Source: Candidatus Omnitrophica bacterium CG1_02_40_15
GTDB taxonomy: Bacteria > Omnitrophota > Gorgyraeia > Gorgyraeales > Gorgyraeaceae
Reading direction: 5' to 3'
NCBI GenBank assembly: GCA_001871815.1
Contig: MNVP01000016.1
Coordinates: forward strand, 1 to 10,521
Length of the DNA stretch: 10,521 bases
The notes under the pieces were generated by a model. That model saw only the letters and a list, made by a program, of their open reading frames with translations, did no database searches and was not told the origin of the DNA. Numbering within the stretch: position 1 is the first letter of the stretch; the number at the start of each line of letters is the position of its first letter. Position numbers and translations under genes: made by a program. Positions 6,395 through 10,521 of this stretch are shown here, piece by piece.

Positions 6395-6991
6395 ATGAAT
6401 ATTATATTAGCGTCTAATTCAAAGAGAAGGCACGAGATTCTGGCTTCGTGCGGCATAAAGCATAAAGTCGTTCCTAGTAATGCAATAGAATATATGACTG
6501 TGAGCAGGCTTCCTGAGCAGGTGGCAATGATAAATAGCCGCATAAAGGCAGAGGCTGCAGCTAAAAAGCTTAAATCAGGATATGTGATAGGCGCGGATAC
6601 AGTTGTTTTATTGAGAAAGAAGATAATCGGCAAGCCTAAGAATGCAAGCCACGCCAAAAGGATGTTAAAAGAGATGTCAGGCAAGGCCATTTCAGTATAT
6701 ACCGGGCTTTGCGTGATAGATGTGAAAAAAGAAAACCTGATTTCAGACTACGAAAGGTCTCTTGTAACAGTGAAAAAACTTAAGGATAAAGAAATCCCGG
6801 GATATTTTAAATTGCTTGGGCCATATGACAAAGCAGGCGGATTTTCAATAGAAGGCGTTGGTTCGTTTATCTTTGACGATATAAAAGGCTCTTATTTCAA
6901 TGTGCTTGGCCTTCCTACAGCTAAGTTAAAAGAGATGTTTGAAAAACTAGGCGTAAATATTTTAACCCCGCCCTTTTGCAAATATATTTAA
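6395..6991 (+). CDS. maf: Maf family nucleotide pyrophosphatase
   Basis: Maf proteins hydrolyse non-canonical or modified nucleoside triphosphates (dTTP/UTP and modified forms) to monophosphates in the cytosol and are linked to septum formation and house-cleaning. The 198 residues cover the whole family length. Visible signatures are ASNSKRR at 6-12, GADT with D68, GKP at 79-81, DKAGGFSIEG at 145-154 and GSYFNVLGLP at 165-174. DKAGGF with the GSYxNVxGLP ending suggests the dTTPase/UTPase (YhdE-like) subgroup. The last ten or so residues (TPPFCKYI end) and the stop codon lie within an inverted-repeat element at 6965-7015, so the native C-terminus may have been replaced. The next gene follows after 42 nt on the same strand. 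Confidence 0.92.
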   Translation: MNIILASNSKRRHEILASCGIKHKVVPSNAIEYMTVSRLPEQVAMINSRIKAEAAAKKLKSGYVIGADTVVLLRKKIIGKPKNASHAKRMLKEMSGKAISVYTGLCVIDVKKENLISDYERSLVTVKKLKDKEIPGYFKLLGPYDKAGGFSIEGVGSFIFDDIKGSYFNVLGLPTAKLKEMFEKLGVNILTPPFCKYI

Positions 6992-7015
6992 GCGTTATTA
7001 TCAAAAGGGCGGGGT
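6965..7015. repeat. Inverted-repeat element spanning the maf stop codon
   Basis: ACCCCGCCCTTTTG at 6965-6978 is the perfect reverse complement of CAAAAGGGCGGGGT at 7002-7015, with a 23-nt AT-rich spacer that includes the maf stop (6989-6991). It could act as a transcriptional stem, but no T-tract follows on either strand and the spacer is long for an intrinsic terminator. A small palindromic element inserted at the gene end is the better reading. Confidence 0.65.
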
Positions 7016-7033
7016 AAAAGAAATCAGGGCGTA

Positions 7034-8266
7034 ATGTTTGACGTAATAGTTATAGGCGCCGGCCCGGCCGGCATGATGGCAGCAGGCCGTTCAGCTGAAC
7101 TTGGCAATAAAACCCTCCTCCTTGAAAAAACAGATTCCTCCGGCAAAAAACTGCTCTTATCCGGAAACTCCAGATGCAATATCACAAATAACTGCGAAAG
7201 TGTGGAAGGATTCATAAATAATTTTTCAGAATCAGGAAAATTTTTAAGAAACGCCTTCAGCACATTTTTTAATAAAGAGCTTTTAAGATTTTTCAGAAAA
7301 AGAGGCCTTGATTTTAAAGTAGAGCCAGGCGGCAAGGTTTTTCCGATTACCGACAGAGCAGAGGATGTGCTCTATATACTTGTAAAATATGTTAAAGATT
7401 CGAGGTGCCAGATTTTATACAGAAAAGAGGTTTCTGATATAGTAAAACAGGGCGATATTTTTGAAATCTCCACAAGAGACAGCTCTATATACAGCGCAAA
7501 AAAAGCAATACTCGCGACAGGCGGGCTTTCTTATCCCCAGACAGGCTCTACGGGATTTGGTTTTCATATTGCAAAAAAATTAGGCCACACTGTAATAAAG
7601 CCAAAACCAGGCCTCACAGGAGTTATATTAAAAACTAATTTTTTAAAAGAGTGGCAGGGCGTGTCATTTGAAGACGCAGGGGTCAGCGTTTACTCAGGCG
7701 ACAAGCTTATTCATAAAGACCGCGGGGAAATGATATTCACGCACTTTGGAATATCAGGGCCGGTTATACTTCATATGAGCCATATAGTATACGACGCGCT
7801 GGATTCAGGAAAAAGGGTTTTTCTTTCAGTAGATTTTAAGCCGGGCCTAAACCATCACGAGCTGGGGCTGCTTTTCCATGAGGAATTTAAAACCAACCCT
7901 GCCAGGAAAATAAGCAATTCCCTGAAAGAATTTGTGCCTGCCAGGCTGGTAAAAAGATTCCTAAAAGCCATGCCTATAGATCCGGATAAAAAATTGAATC
8001 AGGTTTCCAAAGAAGAAATAAAAGCCATTTTAGAAAAATTAAAAGGATTTAGATTAAATGTAGAATCTGTGCGGCCGATACAGGAGGCGATGGTTACATG
8101 CGGCGGCGTATCCGTAAAAGAGATAGATCCAAAAACCATGGAATCTAAAATTCTAAAGGGGCTTTATTTTGCAGGAGAATTGATTGACATAGACGGAAAG
8201 ACAGGCGGATATAACCTGCAGGCGGCTTTTTCAACAGGCTGGATAGCAGGCGAAAGCCTGCTTTAA
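7034..8266 (+). CDS. HI0933/YhiN-family FAD-dependent oxidoreductase
   Basis: A flavoprotein of the HI0933/YhiN (TIGR00275, BaiN-like) family; 410 residues is the usual length. The dinucleotide-binding motif GAGPAG is at 8-13 with the ribose-binding acidic residue E31 at the end of the second strand. The family signature GKKLLLSGNSRCNITN spans 37-52. ATGGLSYPQTG gives the second FAD-contact segment, and the C-terminal GLYFAGELIDIDGKTGGYNLQ block completes the FAD site. The physiological substrate is not established for most members. AGGG four bases before the ATG is a weak Shine-Dalgarno sequence; the gene lies 42 nt after maf and may be co-transcribed with it through the inverted repeat. Its stop overlaps the convergent DJ-1 stop within TTAA at 8263-8266. 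Confidence 0.9.
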   Translation: MFDVIVIGAGPAGMMAAGRSAELGNKTLLLEKTDSSGKKLLLSGNSRCNITNNCESVEGFINNFSESGKFLRNAFSTFFNKELLRFFRKRGLDFKVEPGGKVFPITDRAEDVLYILVKYVKDSRCQILYRKEVSDIVKQGDIFEISTRDSSIYSAKKAILATGGLSYPQTGSTGFGFHIAKKLGHTVIKPKPGLTGVILKTNFLKEWQGVSFEDAGVSVYSGDKLIHKDRGEMIFTHFGISGPVILHMSHIVYDALDSGKRVFLSVDFKPGLNHHELGLLFHEEFKTNPARKISNSLKEFVPARLVKRFLKAMPIDPDKKLNQVSKEEIKAILEKLKGFRLNVESVRPIQEAMVTCGGVSVKEIDPKTMESKILKGLYFAGELIDIDGKTGGYNLQAAFSTGWIAGESLL

Positions 8267-8814
8267 CTTGCCAGTGTGTGGTTCTTTATTTTTTTAACAG
8301 CATCCTTGCCTATAAGCTTTTCAACTATAGCGAAAGCAAATTCCATCGCAGTAGCCGGCCCTTGGCTGGTTATAATATTCCCATCTGCTACAACAGCCTT
8401 ATTTTTGTATTTTGTGCTTTTTCCAAAATCAACTTGGTTCCCGGGATAACACGTGGCGGCCTTATTATCCAATATCCCTATGGGCGCCAGCACCACTGCC
8501 GGAGCTGCGCATATACCTGCGATTAAAGCGCCTCTAGAATTCATATCCTTGATAAAATCATTTACCTCATTAGAATTGTGAAGATGTAATGCCCCCGGCA
8601 TTCCTCCTGGAATAATTACAGCGTCAGCGTCAGACTTGATATCGCTCAATTTTTTATCCGCGGATATTGTTATTCCGTGCGAGCCTGTGATGCTCATACT
8701 ATCAACCCCTGCGCTAACAGCCTCTATCCCGGCCCTTCTTAGTATGTCAACCACAGTAACTGCCTCTATCTCCTCAAAACCTGTTACAAGCAATATAATA
8801 GCTTTTTTCGCCAT
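8263..8814 (-). CDS. DJ-1/PfpI family protein (YajL/ThiJ-like)
   Basis: A cytosolic protein of the DJ-1 superfamily, 183 residues, the normal length. The reactive cysteine is C102 in the nucleophile elbow GICAAP, and E17 in GFEEIE occupies the place of DJ-1 Glu18, which hydrogen-bonds that cysteine. PGGMPG at 69-74 and TSQGPATAMEFAF near the C-terminus are typical of the DJ-1/YajL subgroup rather than the PfpI protease-like hexamers. Proposed activities for the subgroup (glyoxalase III, deglycase, chaperone, redox sensing) remain disputed. A TTG at 8826 is in frame, but I chose the ATG at 8814 because GGAGGTG (8824-8818) lies just upstream and would otherwise be coding. It is divergent from the radical SAM gene at 8846 with only 31 bases between them. 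Confidence 0.92.
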   Translation of the reverse strand: MAKKAIILLVTGFEEIEAVTVVDILRRAGIEAVSAGVDSMSITGSHGITISADKKLSDIKSDADAVIIPGGMPGALHLHNSNEVNDFIKDMNSRGALIAGICAAPAVVLAPIGILDNKAATCYPGNQVDFGKSTKYKNKAVVADGNIITSQGPATAMEFAFAIVEKLIGKDAVKKIKNHTLAS

Positions 8815-8817
8815 ATT

Positions 8818-8824
8818 CACCTCC
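8818..8824 (-). promoter_or_regulatory. Strong Shine-Dalgarno sequence deciding the DJ-1 gene start
   Basis: On the minus strand GGAGGTG is followed by AAT and the ATG at 8814. This is the strongest ribosome binding site of the resident genes and argues against the in-frame TTG start at 8826. Confidence 0.8.
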
Positions 8825-8830
8825 AACTAT

Positions 8831-8839
8831 GTTATAATA
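8831..8839. promoter_or_regulatory. Overlapping divergent -10 boxes between the DJ-1 and radical SAM genes
   Basis: The plus strand has a perfect TATAAT at 8833-8838, seven bases before the ATG at 8846, giving a leaderless start for the radical SAM gene. The minus strand reads TATTAT (8839-8834) or TATAAC (8836-8831), suitable for the DJ-1 gene. No convincing -35 hexamer is visible for the plus strand. The two promoters would share the same DNA. Confidence 0.45.
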
Positions 8840-8845
8840 GAAAAT

Positions 8846-9625
8846 ATGAAGAAATTCAAGTACATTTATGGGCCGGTGTTTTCCTGGAGGCTCGGAAGGT
8901 CTCTTGGCGTGGACCCATTATCCCAGACAGATAAGATATGCACGTTTGACTGTTCCTATTGCCAGATAGGCGAGACCAAACTTTTTAATTCCGGAAGAAA
9001 AGTCTTTGTTTCCAAAGAAGCTATAGCGAAGGAGATTTTAGCCCTGCCTAAAAACGTAAAAATAGACTATATTACTTTTTCAGGAAACGGGGAGCCCACC
9101 CTGGCTAAAAATCTGGGCGATATTATAAAGCGCATCAGGAAAATAAGAAAAGAAAAGATAGCTGTCATAACCAACGCCTCTTTGATAAATAAAAGCGATG
9201 TGCAGGAGGACCTTTTACTGGCGGATTTTGTTCTTGTGAAGCTGGACGCCAATGCGGAAGATCTTTTCAGGGAGATCAATAGGCCGGATCCGGGCATAAG
9301 ATTCGGAGATGTTGTAAAAGGCATAAAAAGATTCAGCGAAATCTATAGAGGAAGATTGGCGCTTCAGATTATGTTTGTCGGGAAAAATAAGTCGTACGCA
9401 AAAGAGATAGTAAAGATGGCGAAAAAGCTCGGCATAAAAGAGGTCCAGCTCAACACCCCTTTAAGGGAGTGCTCTGAAAAGCCTCTTTCAAAGCCTGAGA
9501 TGGATGCTATAAAGAAGTATTTTAATGGCATGTCTGTAAATTATGTATATTGGGCCAAGAGAAAAGAAGTAAAGGCTATGGATAAAGAGGGCGCTGAAAA
9601 AAGGCATGGCAGGGATAAAAAATAA
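8846..9625 (+). CDS. Radical SAM protein, COG0731-type Fe-S oxidoreductase
   Basis: A 259-residue radical SAM enzyme. The 4Fe-4S cluster motif is C32-x3-C36-x2-C39 (CTFDCSYC), followed by FSGNGEPTL at 78-86, the SAM-contact region, and VLVKLDA and NRPDPG segments typical of COG0731, the group related to the radical SAM core of archaeal Tyw1 in wybutosine synthesis. Bacterial members are short, lack the tRNA-binding parts and have unknown substrates, so a tRNA role should not be assumed. The start is the ATG directly after the TATAAT at 8833; longer in-frame extensions run into the DJ-1 gene and lack family similarity. The last 20 nt overlap the yggS-like gene in another frame, indicating an operon with coupled translation. 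Confidence 0.85.
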   Translation: MKKFKYIYGPVFSWRLGRSLGVDPLSQTDKICTFDCSYCQIGETKLFNSGRKVFVSKEAIAKEILALPKNVKIDYITFSGNGEPTLAKNLGDIIKRIRKIRKEKIAVITNASLINKSDVQEDLLLADFVLVKLDANAEDLFREINRPDPGIRFGDVVKGIKRFSEIYRGRLALQIMFVGKNKSYAKEIVKMAKKLGIKEVQLNTPLRECSEKPLSKPEMDAIKKYFNGMSVNYVYWAKRKEVKAMDKEGAEKRHGRDKK

Positions 9626-10262
9626 TATTCAAGAGATATTGAGAAGGTTTCCGAGCCATATAGAACTCGTGGCTGCTGCTAAAGGCCGAAGCGTAGGCGA
9701 GATTTTAGAGGCGATAGAAAGCGGCGTAAAGATATTTGGCGAAAATTATACACAGGAAGCCGAAGAAAAGTTTAACATAATCGGCGGCGGAAAAGTTAAA
9801 TGGCATTTTATAGGCCATCTCCAAAAAAATAAGGTCAAAAAGGCGGTTAAAATTTTTGACGTGATAGAAACAGTAGATTCAATTAAAATAGCCCAAGCCA
9901 TAGATAAATCCTCAGCCGCAATAAATAAAGTAATGGAAGTTTTCATAGAGGTTAATTCAGCCAAAGAAAAAAGTAAATCCGGCGCATTGCCCGAAGACGT
10001 AGAGATCCTCGCCCGCCATATCCTGGAATTAAAAAATATAAAGTTAACAGGCCTCATGACAATGGGCCCTGCGCTCAAAAACCCGGAAGACTACAGGCCG
10101 TATTTTAAAGACACAAAAGCGCTTTTCGATAAAATAAAATTAAGCTTGGATATAAAATATCTCTCCATGGGCATGAGCGATTCCTACCAGATAGCTATCC
10201 AGGAAGGCGCAAATATCGTAAGGATAGGAACACTAATCTTTGGCCCTAGAAAAACCGCGTAG
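9606..10262 (+). CDS. yggS: YggS/PLPHP family pyridoxal phosphate homeostasis protein
   Basis: A fold-III PLP-binding protein without known catalytic turnover that buffers free PLP and affects amino-acid and keto-acid pools. The 218 residues correspond to the family, slightly short at the N-terminus. K26 in LVAAAKGRS is the PLP lysine (usually in a VSKTK context), GENYTQE is at 45-51, and the canonical HFIGHLQKNK follows at 67-76. LTGLMTMGP and SMGMSDSYQIAIQEGANIVRIG near the C-terminus contain the phosphate-binding region. The usual SMGMS-D-D/Y-x-x-AI pattern is recognisable. It overlaps the preceding radical SAM gene by 20 nt with only a weak AAAGG upstream, which fits translational coupling. 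An insertion sequence begins about 40 nt downstream. Confidence 0.93.
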   Translation: MAGIKNNIQEILRRFPSHIELVAAAKGRSVGEILEAIESGVKIFGENYTQEAEEKFNIIGGGKVKWHFIGHLQKNKVKKAVKIFDVIETVDSIKIAQAIDKSSAAINKVMEVFIEVNSAKEKSKSGALPEDVEILARHILELKNIKLTGLMTMGPALKNPEDYRPYFKDTKALFDKIKLSLDIKYLSMGMSDSYQIAIQEGANIVRIGTLIFGPRKTA

Positions 10263-10340
10263 GTGGCCTTAGGGCTCCTCAGTATAATGCTCGGGAAAAA
10301 CTGGACCACTTTTTAAGCCCAAATAAGATAAATTCTGCGA

Positions 10341-10362
10341 TATAATAAGGCCTATAAGGAGG
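10341..10362 (+). promoter_or_regulatory. -10 box and ribosome binding site of the IS orfA
   Basis: TATAAT at 10341-10346 is a perfect -10 hexamer, without a clear -35 at normal spacing. AAGGAGG at 10356-10362 is a full Shine-Dalgarno sequence nine bases from the ATG. With the TATAAT as -10, the transcript would start around 10353, just ahead of it. Confidence 0.45.
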
Positions 10363-10371
10363 TATCCAGTT

Positions 10372-10521
10372 ATGGCAATGCGTAAGAAGTTTGAACCGGC
10401 ATTAAAGGCAAGGATAGCGCTTGAAGCTGTAAGGGGTGAAAAAACTCTGGCCGAGTTAAGCTCCGAATACGGAGTACATGGTACTCAGATTAGTAAATGG
10501 AAGCAGGAGTTAATCCAGCGT
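10372..10521 (+). CDS. IS3-family transposase OrfA, partial (N-terminal 50 residues)
   Basis: The frame opens with ATG after a strong Shine-Dalgarno sequence and runs off the window end. The 50 visible residues begin MAMRKKFEPALKARIALEA and continue with a helix-turn-helix of the HTH_Tnp_1 type (TLAELSSEYGVHGTQISKWK), which binds the terminal inverted repeats of IS3-family elements. The remainder of OrfA, the frameshift region and the DDE integrase OrfB would lie beyond 10521. Completeness cannot be judged. Confidence 0.85.
   Translation, partial: MAMRKKFEPALKARIALEAVRGEKTLAELSSEYGVHGTQISKWKQELIQR

Larger units (their letters stand above)
10302..10521 (+). mobile_element. IS3-family insertion sequence, left part, cut by the window end
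   Basis: The orfA identity at 10372 shows an IS3-type element. TGGACCACTTTTTAAGCCC from 10302 looks like its left terminal inverted repeat, judged by the TG start and its distance from orfA; the right end lies outside the window, so neither the inverted repeat nor a target duplication can be confirmed. A perfect TATAAT at 10341-10346 and a strong AAGGAGG at 10356-10362 precede orfA. The element stands directly downstream of yggS. Confidence 0.6.

Noticed and set aside
7058..7072. GC-rich palindrome GCCGGCC-C-GGCCGGC
   Set aside because: It is explained by the codons of the GAGPAG FAD-binding motif and does not interrupt the protein.
10243..10275. Possible terminator after yggS (GCCCTA with TTAGGGC)
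   Set aside because: Only about six or seven pairs, a loop of roughly 19 nt and no T-tract.

Overview
The window looks like chromosomal DNA of an uncultured, fairly AT-rich bacterium (many ATA Ile and AGA/AGG Arg codons, standard code). Polyamine genes, radical SAM enzymes and many short palindromic repeats inside and between genes fit Candidatus Omnitrophota or a similar candidate phylum. That placement is a guess from general resemblance, not a measured result.

Layout. Positions 1-238 carry no recognisable gene but hold a dense set of hairpins. A radical SAM enzyme fused to a C-terminal GME-fold (DUF6873-like) domain follows at 239-2116 (+). Its reading frame contains two clear palindromic elements and probably a third. 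A two-gene operon on the minus strand (4708 down to 2106) encodes a homospermidine synthase and an ornithine decarboxylase, joined by an ATGA overlap. A second homospermidine synthase is divergent from it (4841-6298, +). Then come maf (6395-6991, +), an HI0933/YhiN-type flavoprotein (7034-8266, +), a convergent DJ-1/PfpI protein (8814-8263, -), a COG0731-type radical SAM protein (8846-9625, +) and an overlapping YggS/PLPHP protein (9606-10262, +). The right edge enters an IS3-family insertion sequence and is cut inside its orfA.

How the genes work together. Ornithine decarboxylase makes putrescine, and homospermidine synthase joins two putrescines into sym-homospermidine, so 2106-6298 is a compact homospermidine locus with two divergent synthase paralogues. 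YggS buffers PLP, the cofactor of the decarboxylase, but is not next to it. The remaining genes are housekeeping, house-cleaning or poorly characterised enzymes.

The most unusual feature is the repeat load. A 33-nt palindrome family beginning TTGTAGGGACAG occurs once inside hss coding sequence and once in the leader of the same operon, with a compensatory arm change. A related 30-nt perfect palindrome and a 92-nt nested palindrome are read through in frame in the radical SAM fusion gene, the latter in the linker between its two domains. Several plus-strand genes have a -10 box almost touching the start codon, which suggests leaderless transcripts. I see no defence island, CRISPR array, RNA gene or clear new multi-gene system.
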